Source: Actinoallomurus iriomotensis
GTDB lineage: Bacteria; Actinomycetota; Actinomycetes; Streptosporangiales; Streptosporangiaceae
Direction: 5' to 3'
Assembly: GCF_030269445.1 (NCBI RefSeq)
Contig: NZ_BSTJ01000002.1
Coordinates: 868,001-932,000, forward strand
Length of the DNA: 64,000 nt
Shown here: positions 41,775 to 51,400 of the stretch, one piece after another
Layout of the letters: each line of letters starts with the position of its first letter
Position numbering within the stretch: the first letter of the stretch is position 1
The notes under the pieces: model-generated
Databases searched by the model: none
Told to the model about the DNA's origin: nothing
Seen by the model: only the letters and a program-made list of their open reading frames with translations
Position numbers and translations under genes: made by a program

Positions 41775-42866
41775 GTGGTGGCGCAGCTGTGGCGGGCCAC
41801 CGCGGCGTTTCGCCTGGCCACACTCGTGTACGCCGTCGCGCTCATCCTCCGCCACCGGCACGGCTACGCGCACCCGCTGGGCGGTCTGCTCGCCCTCGCG
41901 GCGATGGCCGGGTGGACCGTCCTGGCGACCGCCGGGTACGCGCGGCCCGCGCTGCGCCGCCGCGCGTTCGTCGTCGCCGACGTCCTGGTCGCGGTGGCGC
42001 TGATCCTGGGCACGCGCTGGGTCGACACGGGCGTCCACATCGACCACGGCGCGCCGACGCTGCCGGTGTCGTGGGCGGCGGCGCCGGTTCTCGCCTGCGC
42101 GGTCACCGGCGGCCCGTGGGCGGGCCTGGCCGGGGCGGCGGCCGTCTCGGCCGCCGACGTGGTCGAGCGGGCGGCCCTCGCGCCGAACACCTTCAACGGC
42201 GTCGTGCTCCTGCTGATCACCGGGGTGGTCGGCGGCTACGTCGTACGCCTCGGCACCCGCGCCGAGACCGCCGTGGAGCGCGTGGCCCGGCTGGAGGCGG
42301 CCACGGCCGAGCGGGAGCGGATCGCCCGCGAGGTGCACGACTCGGTGCTGCAGGTGCTGTCGCTGGTGAGCCGGCGCGGCCGGGAGCTGGGCGGCGAGGC
42401 GGCGGAGCTGGGCCGGCTCGCCGGTGAGGGCGAGACGGCGCTGCGCACGCTCGTGGCGACCCCGCCCGCCGCCGCCTCCGGAGAGCTGGAGCTGCGCGCC
42501 CTCCTGGAGCCGTACGCCGCCGAACGCGTCACCGTCTCCGGCCCGGCCGGCCCGGTGCCGCTGCCGGCCGCCGCCGCGGAGGCGGTCGCCGCGGCGGTGG
42601 GCGCCGCGCTGGACAACGTGCGCCGCCACGCGGGTGCGGGCGCCTCGGCGTGGGTGCTCGTCGAGGACGAGGGCGACGTCGTGACGGTGAGCGTCCGCGA
42701 CGACGGCGCCGGGTTCGCGGCCGACCGGCTCGCGCGGGCGGTGGAGGCGGGGCGCCTCGGCGTGGCACAGTCGATCGTGGGCCGGATGCGGGACGCCGGC
42801 GGTACGGCCCAGGTCACGTCGTCGCCGGGTCAGGGGACCGAGGTGGAGCTCCGTGTCACGCGATGA
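41775..42866 (+). CDS. Membrane sensor histidine kinase (MacS-like, HisKA_3)
   Basis: 363 residues from GTG 41775. Five or six hydrophobic segments fill residues ~10-155. The dimerisation/phosphoacceptor motif is EREHIA-like ERERIAREVHDSVLQVLSLV (His near 190), followed by an ATPase domain with ALDNVRRHAGAGA (N box) and VSVRDDGAGFAADR (G1). This is the arrangement of actinobacterial MacS-type kinases. The response regulator gene overlaps its 3' end by 14 bp, so the two form a pair. The stimulus is unknown. Confidence 0.92.
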   Translation: MVAQLWRATAAFRLATLVYAVALILRHRHGYAHPLGGLLALAAMAGWTVLATAGYARPALRRRAFVVADVLVAVALILGTRWVDTGVHIDHGAPTLPVSWAAAPVLACAVTGGPWAGLAGAAAVSAADVVERAALAPNTFNGVVLLLITGVVGGYVVRLGTRAETAVERVARLEAATAERERIAREVHDSVLQVLSLVSRRGRELGGEAAELGRLAGEGETALRTLVATPPAAASGELELRALLEPYAAERVTVSGPAGPVPLPAAAAEAVAAAVGAALDNVRRHAGAGASAWVLVEDEGDVVTVSVRDDGAGFAADRLARAVEAGRLGVAQSIVGRMRDAGGTAQVTSSPGQGTEVELRVTR

Positions 42867-43509
42867 ACACGAGCCGGACGAGCCCGTTCGCGTGCTGGTG
42901 GTGGACGACCACCCGATGTGGCGCGACGGAGTCGGGCGGGACCTCACCGAGGCGGGTTTCGCGGTGGTGGGCACGGCGGGCGACGGAGCCCAGGCGCTGC
43001 GGGTGGCCGCCGCGACGCGCCCGCAGGTGGTCCTGCTCGATCTGAACCTTCCCGGTCTTTCCGGCGCGGAGCTCATCGCACGGATGCGGGGGCCGTCGCT
43101 TCGGATCCTCGTCCTGTCGGCGAGCGGCGAGCGCCAGGACGTCCTGGACGCCGTCACCGCGGGCGCGACGGGCTACCTGGTGAAGTCCGCGCGGCTGGAG
43201 GAGCTCGTCGCGGCGGTGCGCGCGACGGCCGCCGGCGAGGCGGTCTTCACGCCGGGGCTGGCGGGCCTGGTGCTCGGGGAGTACCGCAGGCTCGCCGCCG
43301 GCCCGGCACCGGACACGCCCCGGCTGACGGCGCGGGAGACCGAGGTGCTGCGGCTGGTCGCCAAGGGCCTGACGTACCCGCAGATCGCCGAGCGGCTCGT
43401 CCTGTCGCCGCGTACGGTGCAGAACCACGTGCGCAACACGTTGACGAAGCTGCAGCTGCGCAACAAGGCCCAGCTCGTCCGCTACGCCCTGGAGAAGGGC
43501 ATCGATTAG
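42853..43509 (+). CDS. NarL/LuxR-family response regulator
   Basis: 218 residues from GTG 42853. The receiver domain carries VDDHPMW (acidic pair), VLLDLNLPG with the phosphoacceptor Asp (about 59), and GYLVKSA with the conserved Lys. The LuxR helix-turn-helix is LTARETEVLRLVAKGLTYPQ, then IAERLVLSPRTVQNHVRN. It overlaps the upstream kinase gene and is its cognate partner. Downstream small-membrane-protein and UbiA genes could be in the same regulon, but there is no direct evidence. Confidence 0.95.
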   Translation: MSRDEHEPDEPVRVLVVDDHPMWRDGVGRDLTEAGFAVVGTAGDGAQALRVAAATRPQVVLLDLNLPGLSGAELIARMRGPSLRILVLSASGERQDVLDAVTAGATGYLVKSARLEELVAAVRATAAGEAVFTPGLAGLVLGEYRRLAAGPAPDTPRLTARETEVLRLVAKGLTYPQIAERLVLSPRTVQNHVRNTLTKLQLRNKAQLVRYALEKGID

Positions 43510-43569
43510 GTAGAAGTACCCAGCCGAAGTCGAGCCATCGTACTCAGGCGAGCGACGACACGGCGGCGG

Positions 43570-43761
43570 ATGCTCGGGTCCATGGACCCTTCCGGAACTC
43601 TTTCACCGCCACGCCGACGGTCGTGGCCCCGCACCGTGCTGATCGGCATCGCCGGCCTGGCCGCCGCCGTGATCACCGCCGCGTTCATCTACGGCCTCCT
43701 CGTCCTCGTGGTGATGGGCGCCCTCGTACTGATCATGAACGGCTTCGGGAGCAACAAATGA
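43570..43761 (+). CDS. Small membrane protein (63 aa)
   Basis: A basic, Pro-rich N-terminus (SPPRRRSWPRT) is followed by one long hydrophobic stretch (about 24-58), enough for one long or two short helices. ATG 43570 or 43582 may be the start; neither has a clear RBS. Its stop overlaps the start of the UbiA gene (ATGA), so it is translated together with the prenyltransferase. No known family is recognised. Confidence 0.55.
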   Translation: MLGSMDPSGTLSPPRRRSWPRTVLIGIAGLAAAVITAAFIYGLLVLVVMGALVLIMNGFGSNK

Positions 43762-44801
43762 TCCGCCGTCTGCGCCTGCTCGTGCTCGTCGCCCGCCCGG
43801 CGGTCGTCATGCTGCTCGGGCTGTTCGCCGCGACCGGGCTGGCCCAGGCCGGGCACGGCGAGGACCGTTTGCTCCTGGTCCGCGTGCTGGCCGTCGTCGC
43901 CGGCTTCCTCATCTTCTCGGTCGCGTGCAACGACCTCGCCGACGAGGCGATCGACCGGGTGAACCTGCCGGGCGACGTGCGCCGCCCGCTGGTGACCGGC
44001 GCGGCGAGCCGCCGCGACCTCGTGGTGACGGGTGTGGTCGGGGCCGCCGGCGCGCTCGCGGTGAGCGCGACGCTGCGCTGGCCGGCGGTCGTCGTCACCG
44101 TCGCCGGCCTGGCCCTGAGCGCCGGCTACTCACTGCGCCCGGTACGCCTCGCCGAGCGGGGCGCGGTGGCCTCGCTCATGCTGCCGGCGTGCTACGTCGC
44201 GGTCCCGTACCTGCTGGGCGTGTTCGCCGTACGGGAGGTCCCGCGCCCGGGGGACCTGCTGCTGCTCGCGGGCCTGTACGCGGGATTCGTCGGCCGGATC
44301 CTGCTGAAGGACTTCCGTGACGTCCGCGGCGACGCGATGTTCGGCAAGCGCACGTTCCTGGTCCGCCACGGCCGCGGGTGGACGTGCGTGTTCAGCGCCT
44401 GCTGCTGGACGGCCGGAACCGCGCTGATCCTGGCCGCGACGCGGCGGCCGGCCGGCGCGCTGCTCGCGGCCGAGGCCGTCTGCCTCGCGGTGGCCCTCGC
44501 CCTCATCCGCGCCCTGGCGGCCGACCGGGGCGTGCGGAGGGACGAGCGGCTCATCTCGGCGATCGCCGTGATCGGCCGCAGCATGATCCTGCTGCTCCTC
44601 GGCCACCTGTCGATGGTCCACGCCCGCGTGCCGGCCGCGCCGTACGACGTGGTCATCGGCGCCCTGACCGCGATCGTGCTCGCCCAGGCGACGGTCATGG
44701 CACGGCGCGGCCCGGTCACGCGGTTCACCGCCGCCGGCGCCGGCGCCAGTGCCATTCCGGAGCGGCGCTCAGCCGGCCGGGGCGTGCGCGTCGTCCGGTA
44801 G
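43758..44801 (+). CDS. UbiA-family prenyltransferase
   Basis: 347 residues from ATG 43758. The two Asp-rich motifs that bind prenyl diphosphate and magnesium are visible: NDLADEAIDRVNLPGDVRRP (about 54-73) and LKDFRDVRGDAMFGKRTF (about 176-193). Eight or nine hydrophobic helices make up the rest. It transfers a prenyl chain to an aromatic or sugar acceptor in the membrane. No quinone genes adjoin it, so the acceptor is open. Its 3' end overlaps the convergent HxlR gene by 33 bp. Confidence 0.88.
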   Translation: MIRRLRLLVLVARPAVVMLLGLFAATGLAQAGHGEDRLLLVRVLAVVAGFLIFSVACNDLADEAIDRVNLPGDVRRPLVTGAASRRDLVVTGVVGAAGALAVSATLRWPAVVVTVAGLALSAGYSLRPVRLAERGAVASLMLPACYVAVPYLLGVFAVREVPRPGDLLLLAGLYAGFVGRILLKDFRDVRGDAMFGKRTFLVRHGRGWTCVFSACCWTAGTALILAATRRPAGALLAAEAVCLAVALALIRALAADRGVRRDERLISAIAVIGRSMILLLLGHLSMVHARVPAAPYDVVIGALTAIVLAQATVMARRGPVTRFTAAGAGASAIPERRSAGRGVRVVR

Positions 44802-45113
44802 CTCGATCCACTTGTGCGCCCAGGAGATCACCGCGTCCAGCACCGGTTCGAGGTCACGGCCCTTGTCCGTCAGGTGGTACTCGACCTGGACCGGTGAGGA
44901 CGGGATCACGCGCCGCTCGATGAGGCCGTCGGCCTCCAGACTGCGCAGGCGCTCGGCCAGCATCGTGTCACTGAGGCCCGGCACCGCCGCCTTGATCTGG
45001 GCGTACCGGTGCCGGCCGGTGAACAGGACGCGGAGGATCGCTCCGCTCCAGCGAGCGCCGATCAGCTCGATCGCGGCGTGGTAACGCCGGCAGACCCGGT
45101 GAACGTCGGCCAT
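44769..45113 (-). CDS. HxlR-family transcriptional regulator
   Basis: 114 residues from ATG 45113. Winged-helix features of the family are present: CRRYHAAIELIGARWSGAIL near the N-terminus, RYAQIKAAVPGLSDTMLAERL, LEADGLIERRV, and VEYHLTDKGRDLEPVL. It has a single Cys near the N-terminus as in redox- or aldehyde-sensing members. It follows the FMN reductase gene by 9 bp on the same strand, so the two probably form an operon with autoregulation. Confidence 0.92.
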   Translation of the reverse strand: MADVHRVCRRYHAAIELIGARWSGAILRVLFTGRHRYAQIKAAVPGLSDTMLAERLRSLEADGLIERRVIPSSPVQVEYHLTDKGRDLEPVLDAVISWAHKWIELPDDAHAPAG

Positions 45114-45122
45114 GGCCCTCTC

Positions 45123-45704
45123 TCATCTCGTCTCGGCGGGCTCACGCAGCGGGCGGAGTGCCTCGGCCACCCGGACCAGTTCGTCGAACATCGCCTTGGC
45201 CGACGCGGTCATGATGTCGTTCGGCACGAGGTTGTCCTCCTCGTCGAAGAACTGCGTGACGAACGGGATGGCGACGGCCTCGAAGATCGGGGTCATCCGC
45301 AGCGTCGTCACCACCTGCTTGACCATCTGGGCGGCACGGACTCCCGCCGAGACGCCACCGTAGCTGACCAGGCCGACCGGCTTGTAGTGCCATTCGTGGT
45401 TCAGGTAGTCGAGGGCGTTCTTCAGCGGCGCGTTGATGCCGCTGTTGTACTCCGGCATGACGAAGACGAACGCGTCCGCCTCGTCGACCTTCGCGCTCCA
45501 GTCGAGCGTGTGCTGGTGCGTGTACCGGCGGAGCCGCGGGTGGTTGGGCTCGTTCATGAACGGGAGATTCACCTCGGCGAGGTCGACCAGTTCGACCTCG
45601 GCGAAACCGCCGTGCGCCGCCGCCTCCTTCTCGACCCACTGGCCGATCGGCAGGCCGACCCGCCCGGGACGGGTGCTCGCGACGATGATCTCCAGCTTGG
45701 CCAC
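45123..45704 (-). CDS. NAD(P)H-dependent FMN reductase
   Basis: 193 residues from GTG 45704, with AAGGAG about 8 bases upstream. Flavodoxin-like features are clear: IIVASTRPGRVGLPIGQWV (phosphate loop), FVFVMPEYNSGINAPLKNAL, and PVGLVSYGGVSAGVRAA. These match the YhdA/ArsH-type NADPH-dependent FMN or quinone reductases. It could protect against quinones or supply reduced flavin. It is transcribed with the HxlR regulator gene. Confidence 0.92.
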   Translation of the reverse strand: MAKLEIIVASTRPGRVGLPIGQWVEKEAAAHGGFAEVELVDLAEVNLPFMNEPNHPRLRRYTHQHTLDWSAKVDEADAFVFVMPEYNSGINAPLKNALDYLNHEWHYKPVGLVSYGGVSAGVRAAQMVKQVVTTLRMTPIFEAVAIPFVTQFFDEEDNLVPNDIMTASAKAMFDELVRVAEALRPLREPAETR

Positions 45705-45773
45705 GATGAAGCACTCCTTCACAGATTTCCTGAGTTACTCAGAGAACCTTAGTGGATGTCCTTCACAGCCGTT

Positions 45774-46361
45774 TCACGAGGTCAGCAGCGACACCAGCCC
45801 CTCGACCGCGCGGACGTACGCGTCGTTGTCCAGCCCGGCGTCCCAGGCGGTCTGCAGGGCCAGCCCCTGGTAGATCGCGATGAACACCCGGGCGAGGCCG
45901 TCGGGCGGCAGCCCGGCGGGCAGCTCGCCGCGGTCCTGCGCGACGCGCACGAGGCGTGCGACGACCTCGCGCGGGGCGTCCACCCCCGCGCGGGCCACCG
46001 CCTCCACCTCCGGCGCGCGCAGCGCCTCGGCCCAGATCTGCACGCCCAGGCGCACCCGCTCTCGCTCGGCGGGAGCGGCCAGGGACCGCAGCAGGTCGAG
46101 ATAGCCGGGTACGAGGTCACCGACGGCTCCGTCCGCGCGCAGGAGCCCGGCCTGGTCCTCGTGCCACTGGGCGGCGATCGCGGTGATCACGGCGTCCTTG
46201 TCGGCGAAGTAGCGGTAGACCAGGCCGGGACTCAGCCCGGACTCCACGGCGATGTCCTGGATCGTCGTCCGGTGGAATCCGGCGCGGGCGAAGCAGCGCG
46301 CGGCGGCGCCGAGGATCTCCTGGCGGCGCGCCCGCCGGTGCTCCTCGCTGACCTTCGGCAC
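45774..46361 (-). CDS. TetR/AcrR-family transcriptional regulator
   Basis: 195 residues from GTG 46361, with GGCGGAGG about 6 bases upstream. The DNA-binding domain reads ILGAAARCFARAGFHRTTIQ, DIAVESGLSPGLVYRYFADK, typical of TetR. The C-terminal domain is helical and ends in VRAVEGLVSLLTS. The start lies inside the extended reading frame of the damaged methyltransferase, which is read out of frame across this gene. Confidence 0.92.
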   Translation of the reverse strand: MPKVSEEHRRARRQEILGAAARCFARAGFHRTTIQDIAVESGLSPGLVYRYFADKDAVITAIAAQWHEDQAGLLRADGAVGDLVPGYLDLLRSLAAPAERERVRLGVQIWAEALRAPEVEAVARAGVDAPREVVARLVRVAQDRGELPAGLPPDGLARVFIAIYQGLALQTAWDAGLDNDAYVRAVEGLVSLLTS

Positions 46362-47052
46362 TAGGCACCTCCGCCTCGGCGACGTGGTAGAACGGCGCGG
46401 CCGGTTCGGCCCGGCCGAGCGGCGCGAGGTAGTCCGCCGCCGCCTCTCGGGCCGAACGGTCGATGACCAGGCTCAGCCCCTGCTCGGCGAGGTGGCCCGG
46501 CAGTTCGTCCGGCAGGAGACCGAAGGTGAACGGCTCGCCGGCGGCGCTGACCGAGGCGGCCCATTCGGCGATGCCGGTGAACGTGCCCGACCCGTCCAGC
46601 GCCCGGCGGTCCATGTACGTGAAGATGACGCGGCTGCCGGGCGCCGTCACCCCGGCGAGGGCGGTGAAGGCGGCGTCGACCGAGCGCGCGTCGAGGTAGT
46701 TCGTCACGCCCTCCCACACCACCGCCGTACGCTCCTGGCGCACGCCGGCGTCCCGCAGGAGCGACGCGAGGTCCGCCTCCTTCAGGTCGGCCGGCACGAA
46801 GCGGACGTGCGCGCGTTCGCCGGCCGGCACGGCCCGTTCGACCAGGCGGCGTTTGCGCTCCTGGGTCGCGGGATGGTCGACCTCGAAGACCGTCGCACGG
46901 CGCGCGGCCGGCAGCCGGTAGGCGCGGCTGTCATACCCCGCGCCGAGCAGCACCACCTGCCGGGCGCCGCCGGCGAGGGCGGCGCCGAGCAGGTCGTCGA
47001 TCAGCCGGGTCCGCACCACCGCGGAGGCGCGCGGCCCGCCCGGCCACAGCAC
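46117..47052 (-). pseudogene. Damaged class I methyltransferase (PPM/LCM type), truncated at the N-terminus
   Basis: From GTG 47052 the product begins inside the SAM domain: SAVVRTRLIDDLL, then ARQVVLLGAGYDSRAYRLPA and VFEVDHPATQERKRRL, and AVVWEGVTNYLDA. This is the Leu carboxyl/PPM methyltransferase pattern, but the ~70 residues that normally precede it are missing. At the 3' end the family similarity stops near APFYHVAEAEVP (about 46375). The frame then continues ~85 codons out of frame across the TetR gene, giving an Arg/Pro-rich tail. A TAG in another frame at this point (46363-46365) suggests a frameshift removed the natural stop. The 5' end abuts the SGNH stop, so the gene was probably broken when the pectin locus joined here. 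Confidence 0.65.
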
Positions 47053-47055
47053 CGG

Positions 47056-48375
47056 TCAGGGGGCGGGCGAGCCGGTGCAGTCGGTTCCGCCGGCCGCCGC
47101 GTGCGCACCGGAACCGAGGCAGTCGAGCCGGACGGCCGCCGCCATGGCCCGGTACCCGGCGTCACCCGGGTGAAGGTGGTCGCCGCTGTCGTAGGCGGGA
47201 AGCAGCCGCAGCGGATTCGCCGGGTCGCGCATCACCCGGTCGAAGTCGATGACGCCGTCGGCGCGCCGCTGGCCGCGGATCCAGCGGTTCACGTCCTGGC
47301 GTTCGGCCTCCCCCGCGGCGGTGTAGTAGAAGGAGCCCTGCACCGGCATCATCGTGCCGATGAGGATGCGCAGCCCGTGCCGGTGCGCCCGGTCGATGAG
47401 CCGCTCGTACCCCGCGATGATCTGGCCGGCCGTCACCGGCGTCGTCGGCTGGGCGTCCGGCTCGGACCCGAACCACGGGAAGTTGATGTCGTTGATGCCC
47501 TCCAGCAGGATCACGTCACGGACGCCGGTCTGACCCAGAACGTCGCGGTCGAACCGGTCGAGGGCCTTCGGCCCGCCCAGCCGCGAGTCGTTCAGCACCC
47601 GGTTGGCGCCGATCCCGGCGTTCAGCACCGCCTGCCGCCGGCCGGGCGGCAGCGCGAGCTCGCGGCGGGCCAGGAAGTTCGGGTACCGGTTGTTCGCGTC
47701 GACGGTGGACTGGTCCCCATCGGTGATCGAGTCCCCGAACGTGACGACGGCGCCTCGGGCGGCGGTGGCCGGGGTCACGTCGAGCCCGTCGACGAAGAAG
47801 AACGACGCGAGCCGGGTGGGGAACGCCGCGGCGTCCGGATCGCCGGTGTGGTCCCCGGCGCCGGAGACGTACGTCGTCTCCATGCTCTGCCGGTGCCAGG
47901 TGACCGGCCCGGTCGCGCCGGGCAGGTAGAGGCTCACGGTGACGTCGCCGTCGGCGCCGACCGGCAGCGCCACCGGGTCGCTGACCGTCCGCGCGCCCGC
48001 CCGGATCGTCACCGACCGGCCGCCGCCGAACGTCAGCGTCCGGGCGGTGTCCGGCCGGATCGTGCCGGGCCCGCCGGGAAGCGCGACCGTGACGCGGCCG
48101 ACCGTCAGCGGCGCGGTGCCGAAGGTGTTCGTCAGGCGGAGCCGCAGTAGCCCCCCGCCGACGCTCGTGTGCAGCACCTCGCGGATCGTCTGGCCCGTGA
48201 AGCCGTTCTCGGATGTCTCGTCGCTGGAATGGGGCATGGGGCTCGCCGTCCACGTGCCCACCCAGGCGGCGCCGCCCGCCGTCTCGGCCTGGGCGAAGGC
48301 CGTTGACGGCGCGGCGGTCAGGGTGAGCAGCGCGGTGCAGGCGGCGACGGCGGCCTGCCGGATCCTCGTGGTCAT
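47056..48375 (-). CDS. Secreted SGNH/GDSL hydrolase (esterase)
   Basis: 439 residues from ATG 48375. A signal peptide ends near AFAQA (about residue 29). An N-terminal beta domain (WVGTWTASPMPHSS) is followed by the SGNH set: block I VVTFGDSITDG (catalytic Ser), block II NAGIGANRV (Gly), block III LEGINDINF (Asn) and block V DHLHP (Asp/His). Enzymes of this type deacetylate polysaccharides; in a pectin locus a rhamnogalacturonan acetylesterase role is likely by inference. It is the last intact gene of the minus-strand locus. Confidence 0.9.
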   Translation of the reverse strand: MTTRIRQAAVAACTALLTLTAAPSTAFAQAETAGGAAWVGTWTASPMPHSSDETSENGFTGQTIREVLHTSVGGGLLRLRLTNTFGTAPLTVGRVTVALPGGPGTIRPDTARTLTFGGGRSVTIRAGARTVSDPVALPVGADGDVTVSLYLPGATGPVTWHRQSMETTYVSGAGDHTGDPDAAAFPTRLASFFFVDGLDVTPATAARGAVVTFGDSITDGDQSTVDANNRYPNFLARRELALPPGRRQAVLNAGIGANRVLNDSRLGGPKALDRFDRDVLGQTGVRDVILLEGINDINFPWFGSEPDAQPTTPVTAGQIIAGYERLIDRAHRHGLRILIGTMMPVQGSFYYTAAGEAERQDVNRWIRGQRRADGVIDFDRVMRDPANPLRLLPAYDSGDHLHPGDAGYRAMAAAVRLDCLGSGAHAAAGGTDCTGSPAP

Positions 48376-48450
48376 GGGGACTTCGTCTCTGTGGTGCCGC
48401 CGGACGGCGCCGGCGGGAACGACACCATGGGTACGGCCGCGCGACGGCGG

Positions 48451-51400
48451 CTACGCCGCCGTCGCGGTGAAGGTCCAGTGGCCGGAGCCGACCTCGAAGA
48501 CGCCGCGGCCGTCCTGGACGCCGATCCAGGTGGCGCCGGGCGTGGCCCGGGGCCGGCCGGTACCGCCGAGCAGCGGGACCTCGACGCGCGCGGGCGCGCC
48601 CGGCGGGACGGTCACGTCGAGCCGGAGTGTGCTCCCGGAGCGGTTCCACGAGCTGGCGACGGTGCCCCGCGGTGTCTCGTACGAGGCGGCCGCGTGGGTC
48701 AGGTCGCCGACGACGGCCGGGCGGACGCGCAGGTGCTCGAACGCGACCGAGCCGTCGGCCTGGCCGATGCCCGCGAGCCCGGACCCGAACCACTCGTCGA
48801 TCGCGCCGAGCATGAAGTGGTTCTGGGAGTTGCCGGACGTGGGGCCGTCCCAGTTCTCGGTGAGCGACGTCGCGCCGTGCGTCACCTGGTAGCCGTAGCT
48901 CGGGTTGCCGGTCTGCGTGGCGACCGTGTAGATCAGGTCGTCCCGGCCGGCCGCCGACAGCACGCGGAACACCGACGGGAGCGCGATCTCTCCCACGGTC
49001 AGGTGGTAGCCGTTCGCCTTGATGCTCGCGGTCAGGTGGTCGAGGACGGCCTGCCTTCGGTCGGCGGGCACGACGCCCATGTCGAGCGCGAGCGCGTCGC
49101 TCGCCTGGCTGCCGGACGCGTACGTGTCGCTCTTGAGGTACTTGTCGTTGAACGCCGCGCCGACGCGGGTGGCGAGCGCGGCGTAGCGCCGCGCGTCGTC
49201 GGCCTTGCCGAGCACCCGGGCGATGCCGCTCATGGCCGAGGCGATCCGGTAGTAGCCGAAGGAGGCCGTCACGCCGACGGGCGTGCTGTCGTCGAACGTG
49301 ATCCAGTCACCGAGGCCGTAGTCGAGCAGGTCGCCGGTCGCCTTGGACGTCAGGTAGTCCAGGTACCGCTGCATGTTCGGGTAGTAGGCCCGCATCGTCG
49401 CGGTGTCGCCGTAGGTCTCGTACAGCTGCCACGGCGCGAGGACGAGCGAACCGCCCCAGTTCGGGTCGTCGCGGAAGCCGCCGGAGAACACCGTGTACTC
49501 CGGTGCGATGTCCGGCACGAGGCCGTCGGCGGTCTGCGCCTCGGCCATGTTGCGGACGAGCTCGCGGTAGTAGGCGGCGACGTCGTAGTTGCGGGCGACC
49601 GAGCCGAAGACGAGGTTGTCCTCCTCCAGCCAGCCGAGCTTCTCCCGATGGGGACAGTCGGTCAGGACGGAGTACATGTTGCTCTGGATCGCCCGGTCGA
49701 TGATCGTGTGGATGTTGTTGATGAGCGGGTTGGAGCTGGTGAACGTGCCGGCGGTGTCGTTGGCGGCGCGCAGCACGAGGCCGGTCACGGTGTCCTCGTC
49801 CGGCGCGGCGGGCAGCCCCTCGACCTGCAGGTAGCGGAAGCCGTGGTAGGCGAAGCGCGGATGCCAGGTCTCCACGCCCTCGCCGGACAGCGTGTAGGTG
49901 TCCCAGATGGGCGAGCCGGTGGTGGCCTGGCTGACCGTTCCGTCGGAGTTCAGCAGCTCGCCCGGCCGCATCGTGACCTTCGTACCGGCCGGGCCGCTGA
50001 CGCGCAGCCGTTCCCAGCCCGCGAAGTTCGTGCCGAGGTCGACGACGTAGACGCCGGGCTTCGGTTCGCTGATCTTCTTCGCGTGCAGGGTCTGGGTGAC
50101 CTCGATCGGCGGGTCGGCCCGGGCGGTGAGCGCCTTCGTCGGCGAGGCCACCTCGACGGGGGCCGTCCAGTCGCCGGGCGCGCGCCGCGCGTCGTAGTCC
50201 TCACCGCCGTACCAGTTGGTGAAGGTCGTCGCGCCGAGCCCGGTGCGCCACGAGGAGTCGGTGGCGATCGTCGTACGGCTGCCGTCGGTGTAGGTGATCT
50301 CCAGCTGGCCGAGGAACTCCGGCGCGCCGTCGGACCGGGTGAGTTTCTCGTACCGGCCGGGCGTGGACGGCACGTTCGCCATGCCGTTGCCCACGTCGAC
50401 GCTCACGCGGTTGGCGCCGTGGCGCAGCAGGCGGGTCACGTCGTAGGTGGAGTACACGACGCGATCGGCGTAGTCCGTGTTCGGCGGTTCGAGGACCGCG
50501 TCGCCGACCGGCCGGCCGTTGACCGACGCGTCGATCACGCCGAGCCCGGTGGCGTACAGCCGCGCGCTGCGGACCTTCCGGGTCACCGCGAAGTCCTTGG
50601 CGAAGACCGGCAGCGCGCCCGGCCGCCCGTGCATCGGCGGCGGCGCCTCCTGCCCCTTCACCGTGGCGGCCGTGGCGAACGCCGTGCCGTCGCCGGAGGC
50701 CTGGACGGTGAAGTTCTCCGGGAAGTTCGGCGTCCTGCCGTCGTCGGTCAGCGTGTCGGTCCGCGGGTAGAGCAGGATCCGGTCGAAGTGCCGCGCCGCG
50801 CCCAGGTCGATCGTGACGTCGATCGGGGTGGTCAGGTCCTGGTCCTGGTGTTCCAGGCTCGTGTAGCCGAACGGCGCCTTGTCCGTGGTCAGCGAACCGT
50901 CCGTGACGAACCGCGGCTCCCACTGGCCCGGGGCGGTGTAGACGTCCGTCGCCGTCACCGGCGCGCCCAGCGCCAGGTCCGTGCCGGGAGCCGAGGCGTC
51001 GGTGACCGCGATCTCGGCGAGTTGCAGCCGCGAGACCTTGTACGGCCAGCCCTCCTTGATCGGCAGTCCCAGCCGGGTGACGTCCAGCCGGACGTACCGC
51101 GCGGTCTGTGCGGGCAGGGAGACGGCGACCGGGGTGGGCTGCCGGCCCGTCCACTCGGGGTTGGCGAGCCACTTCGCCGTCCAGTCGCCGGGCTTCAGCA
51201 GGCCCGTCTCCCAGTGCGCCGTCGTACTCCACGCGGACGCGCGGCCGTGGCCGTCCCAGACGCGTACCTGCCAGAAGACGCGCGACCGCGAACCCGGCGC
51301 GGGGCCGCCGTACGCCGCGCCGACCGCGGTCGAGGCGACCCGGCCGGAGTCCCACAGGTCGGGGTGGGCCAGCCGGCTCTCGCTGCTCGCGGCCCGGATC

